Assembly (NCBI RefSeq): GCF_029892605.1 | Contig: NZ_JARXWF010000017.1 | Span: forward strand, 1 to 64,000 | DNA length: 64,000 bases | Direction of reading: 5' to 3' | From: Parabacteroides sp. PM6-13 | Lineage (GTDB): Bacteria; Bacteroidota; Bacteroidia; Bacteroidales; Tannerellaceae | In this document: positions 34,414-42,870 of the stretch, in pieces | Layout: every line of letters begins with the position of its first letter | How positions within the stretch are numbered: position 1 is the stretch's first letter | The notes under the pieces: model-generated | What the model was told of the DNA's origin: nothing | Seen by the model: the letters and a program-made list of their open reading frames with translations, nothing else | The model's database searches: none | Program-made: the position numbers and the translations under genes

Positions 34414-36123
34414 ATGGCAAATTATTTTCAAGATACTCCAGGATATAAGCATCACCTTCATCACCCGTTGATGAAGCGGATTGTAGAGTTGAAAGAACGC
34501 AACTATACGGATAAAGATAAGTTTGACTATGCTCCTTTCGATTTCGAGGATGCGATGGACAGCTACGAAAAGGTATTGGAGATTGTCGGAGAGATCTGCG
34601 ACGAGATTGTTGCTCCTAACGCAGAAGGTGTTGACCACGAAGGGCCTACGGTAAGCGATGGGCGCGTAACCTATGCCTCCGGCACACAGCGCAACCTGGA
34701 TGCCGTACGCAAAGCCGGCCTGATGGGTATGGCTATGCCTCGCCGTTATGGCGGTTTGAACTTCCCGATCGTTCCTTACATCATGGCAGCCGATATGGTT
34801 TCCCGAGCGGATGCCGGGTTCGAAAACCTCTGGGGTTTGCAGGATTGTGCCGAAACGCTGTATGAATTCGGTAACGACGACCAGCGCGAACGTTATATCC
34901 CCCGTATCTGCGGTGGCGAAACGATGTCGATGGACCTGACCGAACCGGATGCCGGTTCAGACCTCCAGTCGGTGATGCTGAAAGCTACTTACAGCGAAAA
35001 GGATCAATGCTGGTACCTGAACGGCGTGAAACGCTTTATCACCAACGGCGATGCCGATGTACATCTGGTACTGGCTCGTTCGGAAGATGGCACACGCGAC
35101 GGCCGTGGCCTTTCTATGTTTATCTATGACAAACGCAATGGCGGCGTGAACGTACGTCGTATCGAGAACAAGATGGGGATCAAAGGATCGCCTACCTGTG
35201 AGCTTGTCTACAAGAATGCGAAAGCAGAGCTTTGCGGCGAACGCAAATTGGGGCTTATCAAATATGTAATGGCCTTGATGAACGGTGCCCGTTTGGGTAT
35301 CATGGCACAGTCGGTAGGTCTTTGCGAAGCAGCTTACCGCGAAGGATACAACTACGCGATCGAACGCAAACAGTTCGGCAAAGCAATTATCGAATTCCCG
35401 GCTGTTTATGAAATGGTCGCCTTGATGCGTGCGAAAGCCGATGCTTCCCGCTCTATGCTGTACGAGACTGCCCGTTTCGTGGATGTATACAAAGCATTGG
35501 AAGATATTGCCCGCGAACGCAAACTGGAACCGGAAGAGCGTCAGGAGCTGAAGAAATACAGCAAACTGGCGGATGCTTTCACTCCGATGGGAAAAGGTAT
35601 GACTTCGGAATATGCCAACCAGAATGCCTACGATGCCATCCAGATACATGGTGGTTCCGGCTTCATGAAAGACTATGCCTGCGAACGCTTATACCGTGAT
35701 GCACGTATCACCAATATATACGAAGGAACGACCCAGTTGCAGGTGGTAGCGGCTATTCGCTATGTGACAACAGGTCTTTACCTACAGCAACTTCGCGAAT
35801 ACGAAGGGTTGGAATACAAGCCTGAACTGGAAATGATGCGTCAGAAGCTGATCGACATGACCAACAAATACGAAGAACTGGTGAAGATAGTGACCGAACT
35901 GAAAGACCAGGAGGTATTAGATTTCCACGCGCGTCGTCTGGTTGAAACGGCTGCACATTGTGTATTTGGCTATTTGTTATTGCAAGACACGCAGAAAGAC
36001 GAATCATTCCGCCGCTCGGCCGAAGTGTATATCACCTATGGACAGGCAGAAGTGAATAAGGCTTATTCGTATATTACCAACTTCGATTGCGGTAGCTTAG
36101 GCTATTTCAAGCCAAGTATGTAA
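34414..36123 (+). CDS. Acyl-CoA dehydrogenase family protein
   Basis: A 569-residue FAD flavoenzyme, longer than the 380-residue classical type because of a C-terminal helical extension (about 450-569) that is common in this subgroup. Conserved blocks are LTEPDAGSDLQSVML, KRFITNGDADVHLVLAR, IKGSPTCELVY and the catalytic-Glu segment NIYEGTTQLQVVAAI. It oxidises an acyl-CoA to the enoyl-CoA and passes electrons to EtfAB. In an anaerobe it may run as a butyryl-CoA or similar dehydrogenase; the substrate is not evident. A terminator follows. Confidence 0.95.
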   Translation: MANYFQDTPGYKHHLHHPLMKRIVELKERNYTDKDKFDYAPFDFEDAMDSYEKVLEIVGEICDEIVAPNAEGVDHEGPTVSDGRVTYASGTQRNLDAVRKAGLMGMAMPRRYGGLNFPIVPYIMAADMVSRADAGFENLWGLQDCAETLYEFGNDDQRERYIPRICGGETMSMDLTEPDAGSDLQSVMLKATYSEKDQCWYLNGVKRFITNGDADVHLVLARSEDGTRDGRGLSMFIYDKRNGGVNVRRIENKMGIKGSPTCELVYKNAKAELCGERKLGLIKYVMALMNGARLGIMAQSVGLCEAAYREGYNYAIERKQFGKAIIEFPAVYEMVALMRAKADASRSMLYETARFVDVYKALEDIARERKLEPEERQELKKYSKLADAFTPMGKGMTSEYANQNAYDAIQIHGGSGFMKDYACERLYRDARITNIYEGTTQLQVVAAIRYVTTGLYLQQLREYEGLEYKPELEMMRQKLIDMTNKYEELVKIVTELKDQEVLDFHARRLVETAAHCVFGYLLLQDTQKDESFRRSAEVYITYGQAEVNKAYSYITNFDCGSLGYFKPSM

Positions 36124-36170
36124 AAGTCTTTAAGGACTTTAAAGATCTTAAGGAGCTTAAAGTCCTCATA

Positions 36171-36208
36171 AAAAATCCCCAAAGAGCTCAGACTCTTTGG
36201 GGATTTTT
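36171..36208. terminator. Bidirectional terminator containing the MATE stop codon
   Basis: AAAAATCCCCAAAGAG (36171-36186) and CTCTTTGGGGATTTTT (36193-36208) form a 16-bp perfect stem with a 6-base loop. The MATE stop codon (complement of 36188-36190) lies in the loop, so its last codons form one stem arm. Confidence 0.93.
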
Positions 36209-37483
36209 CTTTTTCCACATAAGGGTCTGCATGATTCCCCGGAGAGAAAGGTAGACAAGGAAGGCCAGCCAAAGTGCATGATTGCCCATCTGCGGTGCAA
36301 AGCAATAGTATAAAAGGAAGAAACTCAGCGACGCAATCAGCATAGCATAGAGCATCAACCGCGATTCTGTCGCGCCGATCAGTATGCCATCCCACAGGAA
36401 AGCGGCAAAGCCGGCCAGCGGAACCGCCAATACCCAATAGAAATAATGCATGGAAGCATCGATCACCTCCTTTTCATTGGTGAGCAATCCAAGGAAGCTT
36501 CTGCCCCCTACTCCATACAACAAGGTGAACAAGAGCGACAACGAGATACCCCAGACAAACAGGTAACGGATCATTCTCCGTAACGCCTCCCTGTTCTTCG
36601 CGCCGATATAAAGCCCCGTAAGCGCCTCGCCTGCATAGGCAAAGCCATCCATAAAATAGGAGAAGAGCGTGAACAACTGCATCAATAACGTATTCACCGC
36701 CAATACCACATCTCCCTGTCGAGCACCCGTCGAGGTGAAGAAAGTCGTTACAGCAACCAGACAAAGCGTACGGAAAAAGATATCACTGTTGAGTTTGAAG
36801 AATTGTTTCATCGCGGCTTTTCGCCAGATTTCGCGCCACTGTACACGCGAACGCAATCGTTTATAAGAACGAAACCATAAGCTGATTGCCATGAAAAAAC
36901 CGCTGTATTGGGCAATCAACGTACCCAAAGCTACCCCTTCGATCTTCATCCCCAGATGAAAAACAAGCCAAAGGCTCACCAGGATATTCACCACATTCTG
37001 CGTAATGGCAATGATCATTGGAAAACGCGCGTTTTGCATACCGATAAACCAACCGGAAAAACCATATAACCCCAAGACAGCCGGCGCGCCCCACACACAG
37101 ATACGGAAATAGAGCGAAGCCATCTGCTCCACCTCCTCACTGGTGGTCAACAAAACAAAAGCCACCTTTTGGATCGGGTATTGCAACAGAATCAAGGCAA
37201 GGGCAATAAACATCCCTACGCCAACCGCACGCAGAAGCACACGAACCACCTCATCCAAGTCTCGCCTTCCCAAAGCCTGCGAAGTCAGTCCGCTCGTTCC
37301 CATCCGCAGAAAACCAAACAACCAGTAGACGATATTAAACAGCATCCCTCCCACGGCAATAGCACCGATGTAGGAGGCTGCACCCAGATGACCAACGATA
37401 GCCACATCGATCAGTCCCAGAAGCGGAACCGTAATGTTCGAAACAATGGCCGGAAGTGCCAGATTTAGTATTTTTTTGTTCAT
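36188..37483 (-). CDS. MATE-family efflux transporter (DinF-like)
   Basis: A 431-residue protein with 12 predicted helices, starting MNKKILNLALPAIVSNITVPLLGLIDVAIVGHLG. The start and the second repeat (VPLAGFAAFLWDGILIGATESRLM) are typical of the DinF branch of MATE exporters, which use Na+ or H+ gradients to export cationic drugs or metabolites. The ATG at 37483 is chosen; the longer frame would start inside a leader hairpin. The final residues KNPQRV are encoded by the terminator stem. Confidence 0.93.
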   Translation of the reverse strand: MNKKILNLALPAIVSNITVPLLGLIDVAIVGHLGAASYIGAIAVGGMLFNIVYWLFGFLRMGTSGLTSQALGRRDLDEVVRVLLRAVGVGMFIALALILLQYPIQKVAFVLLTTSEEVEQMASLYFRICVWGAPAVLGLYGFSGWFIGMQNARFPMIIAITQNVVNILVSLWLVFHLGMKIEGVALGTLIAQYSGFFMAISLWFRSYKRLRSRVQWREIWRKAAMKQFFKLNSDIFFRTLCLVAVTTFFTSTGARQGDVVLAVNTLLMQLFTLFSYFMDGFAYAGEALTGLYIGAKNREALRRMIRYLFVWGISLSLLFTLLYGVGGRSFLGLLTNEKEVIDASMHYFYWVLAVPLAGFAAFLWDGILIGATESRLMLYAMLIASLSFFLLYYCFAPQMGNHALWLAFLVYLSLRGIMQTLMWKKKNPQRV

Positions 37484-37516
37484 CTTTTTTTTGCGTTCTT
37501 TTTGAATAAAAATAGC

Positions 37517-37548
37517 AAAGGTCGCCGGATTCACATCCAACGACCTTT
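37517..37548 (-). promoter_or_regulatory. Hairpin in the leader of the MATE gene
   Basis: On the minus strand a 14-bp RNA stem (AAAGGUCGUUGGAU / AUCCGGCGACCUUU, two G-U pairs) is capped by GUGA, a GNRA-type loop, and is followed by GCUAUUUUUAUUC. A -7-like TATGTTTG lies upstream at 37637-37644. It may be an attenuator, a small-RNA terminator or a leader stem. Confidence 0.5.
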
Positions 37549-37758
37549 TAAACACTAACCCTTAACTTTAACCAATGAAAAACAATAATTTTTATTTTCA
37601 ATTTTACGAAAATTCAATTAGTCTAAATAGACGACGCAAACATAAGTATTCTTTTGAAAATATCCAAAAACCCTTATAACAAAGCATAAGATTTAACTAA
37701 TTTTAATACGATCAAAGCCATACAAAACCCCTATCTTTACCGGCAAAACAGACTACTC

Positions 37759-39048
37759 ATGGATGGCTTGATTATCGGGATACTGACCTTAATTGTTATT
37801 CTTCTTTTCATTTTAATTTTCAGGTCTTTCAGATCCAACCGTAAAGAGATGGACCAGCTATTCCGGGAAATCCAACTTTCTTTCGACCGCATCGAAAAAA
37901 ATTTCCGCGAAGATTTCAGGCTGAACCGCGAGGAGAGCCGCCTCTCCAGTAAAGAGAACCGGGAGGAACTGGCTCGTTCATTGAAAGAATTTCAAGAAAC
38001 ATTCGAGAAAGGCATCGCCTCTTTCAACAACCTGCAACGGGAGAAATTCGGTTCATTGGACGAACGCCAACGGCAATTGATAGAGAACACAGAAAAACGC
38101 CTGGAAGAGATACGCGTCACGGTGGATGAGAAACTGCAGAAGACCCTGAACGAACGTATCACCCAATCCTTCCAACTGGTCACCGAACAGCTCGAAAGCG
38201 TACAGAAAGGGCTCGGCGAAATGCAGACACTGGCGCAGGATGTCGGCGGATTAAAACGGGTGCTCAGCAATGTCAAGACCCGCGGCAATATCGGAGAGAT
38301 ACAGCTCAGTATGTTGCTCGAGCAGCTTCTCGCACCCGAGCAATACGAAGCCAATGTGCGCACACGCAAAGGATCGGACGCCGTAGTCGAATTTGCCGTG
38401 AAGCTCCCCGGCCGCGACGACGGGCAATCGTTCGTTTACCTTCCGATCGACGCAAAGTTTCCGAAAGAGGTGTACGAGCAACTGCAGGACGCCTACGACC
38501 TGGGCGACGCGAAAGCCATCGAAACAGCCGGGAAACAATTGGAGACAACCATCAAGAAGATGGCCAAAGACATATCGGAGAAATACCTGGCCCCACCGGT
38601 CACCACCGACTTCGGCATCATGTTTCTCCCGTTTGAAGGCATCTATGCCGAAGTGATCCGTCGCTCTTCCCTTATGGAAGAGCTGCAACGCAAATATAAG
38701 ATTGTTGTGACAGGCCCAACAACGCTGGCCGCCATCCTCAACAGCCTGCAGATGGGCTTCCGCACCCTGGCCATCGAACGCCATTCGGGAGAGGTATGGC
38801 GCATACTGGGTGCCGTGAAGGCAGAATTTGAAAATTTTGAGGGTATGCTGCAAAGCGCTCAAAAAAAGATTACCTCCGCCAGCGGCGACCTGGAAAAGGT
38901 ATTGGGTGTACGCACCCGGGCAATCCGAAAAAAGCTACGCGATGTCGATACCTTAAGCGCACAGGAAGCTCGCCTTATCCTTCCGGACATAAACACACTC
39001 GACAACGAAGAGGAGGAGGAATTTCCCGAAACAGAACCAGGCAGATAA
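37759..39048 (+). CDS. rmuC: DNA recombination protein RmuC
   Basis: A 429-residue protein with an N-terminal membrane helix (LIIGILTLIVILLFILIF), a coiled coil (about 25-165) and the RmuC nuclease-like domain (about 165-385), with GNIGEIQLSMLLEQLLAPEQYEANV, VYLPIDAKFPKEVYEQL and FGIMFLPFEGIYAEVIR. It limits inversions and rearrangements at repeats in E. coli; the mechanism is presumed to be nucleolytic. A -7-like TATCTTTA lies at about 37732. The porin gene follows after 21 bases. Confidence 0.95.
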   Translation: MDGLIIGILTLIVILLFILIFRSFRSNRKEMDQLFREIQLSFDRIEKNFREDFRLNREESRLSSKENREELARSLKEFQETFEKGIASFNNLQREKFGSLDERQRQLIENTEKRLEEIRVTVDEKLQKTLNERITQSFQLVTEQLESVQKGLGEMQTLAQDVGGLKRVLSNVKTRGNIGEIQLSMLLEQLLAPEQYEANVRTRKGSDAVVEFAVKLPGRDDGQSFVYLPIDAKFPKEVYEQLQDAYDLGDAKAIETAGKQLETTIKKMAKDISEKYLAPPVTTDFGIMFLPFEGIYAEVIRRSSLMEELQRKYKIVVTGPTTLAAILNSLQMGFRTLAIERHSGEVWRILGAVKAEFENFEGMLQSAQKKITSASGDLEKVLGVRTRAIRKKLRDVDTLSAQEARLILPDINTLDNEEEEEFPETEPGR

Positions 39049-39069
39049 CTACTAACAAATGATTATGAT

Positions 39070-40329
39070 ATGAAACAGATTCTGACAACCCTCCTGTTTT
39101 TTTGCTTCCTTGGCGGATTGCAGGCACAGGAGCAATCGAATAAAGAGATCACCGCCTTGGAGCAACGAGTAGCCTCTTTGGAAAAAGAGGTAGCCCGAAA
39201 GAAAAAACTATCGGTCTCAGGGTATATCCAGGGGCAGTTCCAATGGGGCGAAGAGGCTGCTTCGCTGAAGGTCGGTTCGGCCAACGAGAACAAGGAGGAA
39301 TCGTTCAACCGGATTGGTATCCGTCGTGGACGCGTAAAACTGACCTATACGGAAGGCATTGTCTCCGGTGTTTTCCATATCGACGTAACAGAGAAGGGCT
39401 TTTCGTTTAAGGATCTATACCTAAACCTAAAAGACCCCTGGTGGCAGAGCAATCAATTACGCGTCGGAGTGTTCGACCAACCATTCGGTTATGAAATCGG
39501 CTATTCATCGTCGCGTCGGGAATCACCCGAACGCGCCACGGTGTTTCAACGCCTGTTCCCCGACGCACGCGATCTGGGGGTTATGCTTTCATTGCAACCG
39601 GAGAAAACATCCCCTCTCGCGTTTCTGAAGCTCGACGCCGGATTGTTTGCCGGCAACGGTGTCAAACTGGATACCGACAGCCGGAAAGACTTCATTGCCC
39701 ACCTGTCGGCCTATCAATACATCACGATGAACCTCTCGGTCGGTTTGGGAGTATCACTCTATGAAGGCTCCGTTTATCAGGGAACGGAGCATGTTTACAC
39801 CATGGAAGAGGATGCATTCATATTGTCTACCGACCCATCCAACAAAGGAAAATATGCCCGCCGCGAATATTTCGGGCTAGATGCGCAACTGGCCCTATTG
39901 ACCACCTTGGGAACCAGCTCCCTACGAGCAGAATATCTCTGGGGGAAACAGCCGGGAACCGAGGTTAGTTCAAAGAGTCCTAATGCCTCTTCTCTACCTC
40001 AAACCGACACCTATATCCGTCCGTTCAGCGGATGGTACCTGATGTTCGTGCAAAAGATCGGGCTCTCACCTTTCTCTTTCGTCCTGAAATACGATGCTTA
40101 TGACCCGAATACTCGAATATCGGGAGACGCCATCGGACAACATTATACCGGGGTAGCCGACCTAAAGCAAACAACATGGGGCCTCGGCGGGATTTGGGAT
40201 ATCACCTCCGCTTTGCGCCTGCAGGCCTATCATGAATTCAACCGCAACGAAACCTCTTCGCAGTTGACAGGTTGGCGCGAACAGGTAGCCGACGATGTGT
40301 TTACGCTTCGCTTACAATATAAATTTTAA
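39070..40329 (+). CDS. Phosphate-selective porin O/P family protein
   Basis: A 419-residue outer-membrane protein with signal peptide ending GGLQAQEQ, a short coiled coil (ITALEQRVASLEKEVARKK) that likely trimerises it, then a barrel starting LSVSGYIQGQFQWG and ending FTLRLQYKF with the terminal aromatic residue. The Porin_O_P family pattern is RIGIRRGRVKLTYTEGIVSGVFHIDVT and LRVGVFDQPFGYEIGYSSS. Phosphate specificity is known only for Pseudomonas members; here the solute is unknown. A hairpin terminator follows. Confidence 0.88.
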   Translation: MKQILTTLLFFCFLGGLQAQEQSNKEITALEQRVASLEKEVARKKKLSVSGYIQGQFQWGEEAASLKVGSANENKEESFNRIGIRRGRVKLTYTEGIVSGVFHIDVTEKGFSFKDLYLNLKDPWWQSNQLRVGVFDQPFGYEIGYSSSRRESPERATVFQRLFPDARDLGVMLSLQPEKTSPLAFLKLDAGLFAGNGVKLDTDSRKDFIAHLSAYQYITMNLSVGLGVSLYEGSVYQGTEHVYTMEEDAFILSTDPSNKGKYARREYFGLDAQLALLTTLGTSSLRAEYLWGKQPGTEVSSKSPNASSLPQTDTYIRPFSGWYLMFVQKIGLSPFSFVLKYDAYDPNTRISGDAIGQHYTGVADLKQTTWGLGGIWDITSALRLQAYHEFNRNETSSQLTGWREQVADDVFTLRLQYKF

Positions 40330-40373
40330 ATTCTCACCCGCGTGAGAAAAAATTCTCATGCGGGTGAGAATTT
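40328..40373. terminator. Terminator between porin and dinB genes
   Basis: AAATTCTCACCCGC and GCGGGTGAGAATTT form a 14-bp perfect stem. The long loop can also pair (TTCTCAC with GTGAGAA), giving alternative folds. It is placed between convergent genes. Confidence 0.85.
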
Positions 40374-40379
40374 AAAAAC

Positions 40380-41450
40380 CTACTCTTCGAAGTTTATTTC
40401 TAACTGCAGCGGATCCTCTTTCTCGGGGTCTTCTATATTGCTAACGGAAAGACCCATCAGGCGGATCTTCTTCTCGCCTACATCGGTCTGGTTCAGGATT
40501 TCTTTGGCGCTATCCAGAAAGAAGCGAAAGTTGTTGATGCGCTGTGGAAAGGTACGGCTGCGGGTGATAATCTCGAAATCCGCAAATTTGATTTTCAAGG
40601 TAATAGTACGACCAAAGAACTCTTTGGCTTCGATACGTTCCCACACACGACGGGCAATATGATACAATTCGATCGTCAGGCGAGTTGATTTGCCCAGATC
40701 TGTTTCAAATGTGTTCTCGGCTCCGACCGATTTGCGTATGCGGTCGGGCGTAACCGGCCGCTCATCAATCGCTCGTGCATTCAGGTAATAAAAACTGCCG
40801 GCCTTTCCGAAGTGACGGATCAGTTCGGCTTCGGAATGTCGTTTCAGGTCGGCTCCCGTATGAATGCCTAAGCGATGCATCTTGTCTGCCGTGATACGGC
40901 CTACGCCGAAGAAACGTTCGACATTGAGCTTCTCTACAAAATTTTCCGCCTCTGCCGGGGTGATAACAAACAAACCATCCGGCTTATTGTAGTCGGAAGC
41001 GATCTTGGCCAGAAACTTATTGAAAGAAACACCGGCTGAGGCTGTCAGTCCGGTGGTTTCTTTTATTTTTTGTTTGATATCTTTTGCGATAAGTGTGGCG
41101 GAGGGGATAAGCGGATGATCGGTCACATCCAGGAAGGCCTCGTCTAAGGAGAGCGGTTCGACCAGATCGGTATAGGTCAGAAACACCTCCATGATCTGTT
41201 GGGAGACCTCTTTGTAGGTCTCAAAATGAGGCTCAACGAAAATCAGATCGGGGCATTTGCGTTTGGCTGTGACCGAAGGCATAGCGGAACGGACACCGAA
41301 AACACGCGCTTCATAACTAGCGGCGGCCACTACACCACGCGCCTCCGCATGCCCTACCGCAATAGGTCTCCCCCTGAGCGAAGGGTTATCCCGTTGTTCT
41401 ATGGAGGCATAAAATGCATCCATATCAATATGGATAATCTTCCGGATCAC
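40380..41450 (-). CDS. dinB: DNA polymerase IV
   Basis: A 356-residue Y-family translesion polymerase. The catalytic acids are D9 in IIHIDMDAFYASIE and D103/E104 in PLSLDEAFLDV. The fingers carry ASYEARVFGVRSAM, and the little-finger domain is about 245-345. The C-terminal QLEINF is a sliding-clamp binding motif. Length is standard. It lies 9 bases after pepC and probably ends the spoIID-like/pepC/dinB operon, an unusual association with cell-envelope and peptidase genes. Confidence 0.97.
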   Translation of the reverse strand: MIRKIIHIDMDAFYASIEQRDNPSLRGRPIAVGHAEARGVVAAASYEARVFGVRSAMPSVTAKRKCPDLIFVEPHFETYKEVSQQIMEVFLTYTDLVEPLSLDEAFLDVTDHPLIPSATLIAKDIKQKIKETTGLTASAGVSFNKFLAKIASDYNKPDGLFVITPAEAENFVEKLNVERFFGVGRITADKMHRLGIHTGADLKRHSEAELIRHFGKAGSFYYLNARAIDERPVTPDRIRKSVGAENTFETDLGKSTRLTIELYHIARRVWERIEAKEFFGRTITLKIKFADFEIITRSRTFPQRINNFRFFLDSAKEILNQTDVGEKKIRLMGLSVSNIEDPEKEDPLQLEINFEE

Positions 41451-41459
41451 AAAAGGGAT

Positions 41460-42866
41460 TTACATTTCATCGGCAAACATCGGATCCCAGGCAGGCAGGC
41501 GAACCGGCTTCTGGCGCATCACCTCTTTTACCTTTTCAGTGATGTATTTCTTGTCGACCACCAGGCGGAACATATATTCGTCGAACCATTCGTCGGTCAT
41601 GATCACATGACCGTTGTTGGCACCCGGTCCCCAACTGTTTTCCACCATCCATTTGCGGGGAACATCGTTTTCATCCAGATCGACAGCCATCAGGGTCATC
41701 GCGTGCGACGAGCCGCTGGCAAAGGTTTGGATGCGTTGTTTCTTATCCATACCGAAGGTGGTTCCCATCAAAGAGCCATAGTCGAAATAGTTCACATCCA
41801 ACAAGCCCCGGTCGCGGTCGAAGAACTTACCCACATCGCAAGAGAAGTACATCATGGTGCTGTCTTTGATCGACGCGATCGCCATCTGTTTGATATCTTC
41901 GATCGGCAGGTTCACATAGGTCCAGTTCTTGCCATCGTAGCGGTGACGGTCGTAATCTATTTCATACAGCTTGTAGAACTCCCGCGTCGGATCGTTCATC
42001 AGCATCACATATTTATCGGCGATATCATTGCCAATGTATTCCTGAAAGAAAGAGAGCGGTGTGTACTTCTTCGTCTCCACCGGTTCCCCTTTCGCATTGC
42101 GGCGTGTCCAGGTGAATTCCGTTGGTGGTTCACCCAGGTTCAGAGCAAGCATACGGTAGATCGTCTTCAACATCCCGGTTTTCTCTTTTTCCAGGGCAGC
42201 CTCTTTGGCTCCTTTGGCAGACTGGTCGCGCAGTTGCAGCCCGAACTCTTTCAGTTTCAAACCAATCAGGTTCGACATGCGGCTGGTGCTTTCGCTGCTG
42301 TTGGTCTCAACCATCACCTCCTGGGGCACCGCGCCATATTTGGTCAGGATATCGAATACGCCGGTGAATTGCCCGCCGTCGCTGAGCACGTTTTTAAACA
42401 ACCACTCCACCTTGCGGTCGTCCATCGGAAGCGTACGCGTATCGATCACGCCTTGCAGGAAGAGGTTCGATTTCTCCAACTGATCCCAGAAGAAAGAGTA
42501 GTTCGTTGAGAAGGTGAAAGCACCCATATTGTACTTAGCGATCATCTCGGCACGAAACACATTCAATCCGGTAAACAGCCAGCAGCGTCCGGATGATTTC
42601 TGGTTCGTGATGCCTTTGCTGTTCACGCGATGCGAGAAATAGGTGTCGAAATTATTTTTACTGTCGTTGTTGATAGCCAGCCGGTTGATGTCGTTATTGC
42701 TGATCGCATTGCGAATCGCTTTGTCGGAAGGTGTCTCCACATACGACTGCTGAATCTCTTTCAGCATATCCGGTGTGATCGCTCCTTTGGTGTTCTGGGC
42801 AGAAGCGGTTGCCCCCATTGTTAAAGCCAGGAAAAGCATCCCGGCATTTCTTACAGTTTTGTTCAT
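41460..42866 (-). CDS. C1B-family peptidase (bleomycin hydrolase/PepC-like) with signal peptide
   Basis: A 468-residue papain-fold peptidase. The catalytic Cys is C95 in NQKSSGRCWLFTGLN, the His is in SGSSHAMTLMAVDL and the Asn in WMVENSWGPG. It has an N-terminal signal (MLFLALTMGATASAQ), so it should be exported, whereas classical bleomycin hydrolases are cytoplasmic. It may trim peptides in the periplasm. The gene begins 4 bases after the spoIID-like stop and precedes dinB. Confidence 0.93.
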   Translation of the reverse strand: MNKTVRNAGMLFLALTMGATASAQNTKGAITPDMLKEIQQSYVETPSDKAIRNAISNNDINRLAINNDSKNNFDTYFSHRVNSKGITNQKSSGRCWLFTGLNVFRAEMIAKYNMGAFTFSTNYSFFWDQLEKSNLFLQGVIDTRTLPMDDRKVEWLFKNVLSDGGQFTGVFDILTKYGAVPQEVMVETNSSESTSRMSNLIGLKLKEFGLQLRDQSAKGAKEAALEKEKTGMLKTIYRMLALNLGEPPTEFTWTRRNAKGEPVETKKYTPLSFFQEYIGNDIADKYVMLMNDPTREFYKLYEIDYDRHRYDGKNWTYVNLPIEDIKQMAIASIKDSTMMYFSCDVGKFFDRDRGLLDVNYFDYGSLMGTTFGMDKKQRIQTFASGSSHAMTLMAVDLDENDVPRKWMVENSWGPGANNGHVIMTDEWFDEYMFRLVVDKKYITEKVKEVMRQKPVRLPAWDPMFADEM

Positions 42867-42870
42867 TTGT

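Noticed and set aside
41199-42509. Plus-strand open frame of 436 codons
   Set aside because: It spans the dinB/pepC boundary on the opposite strand; both of those genes have intact catalytic motifs, so this is an antisense shadow.
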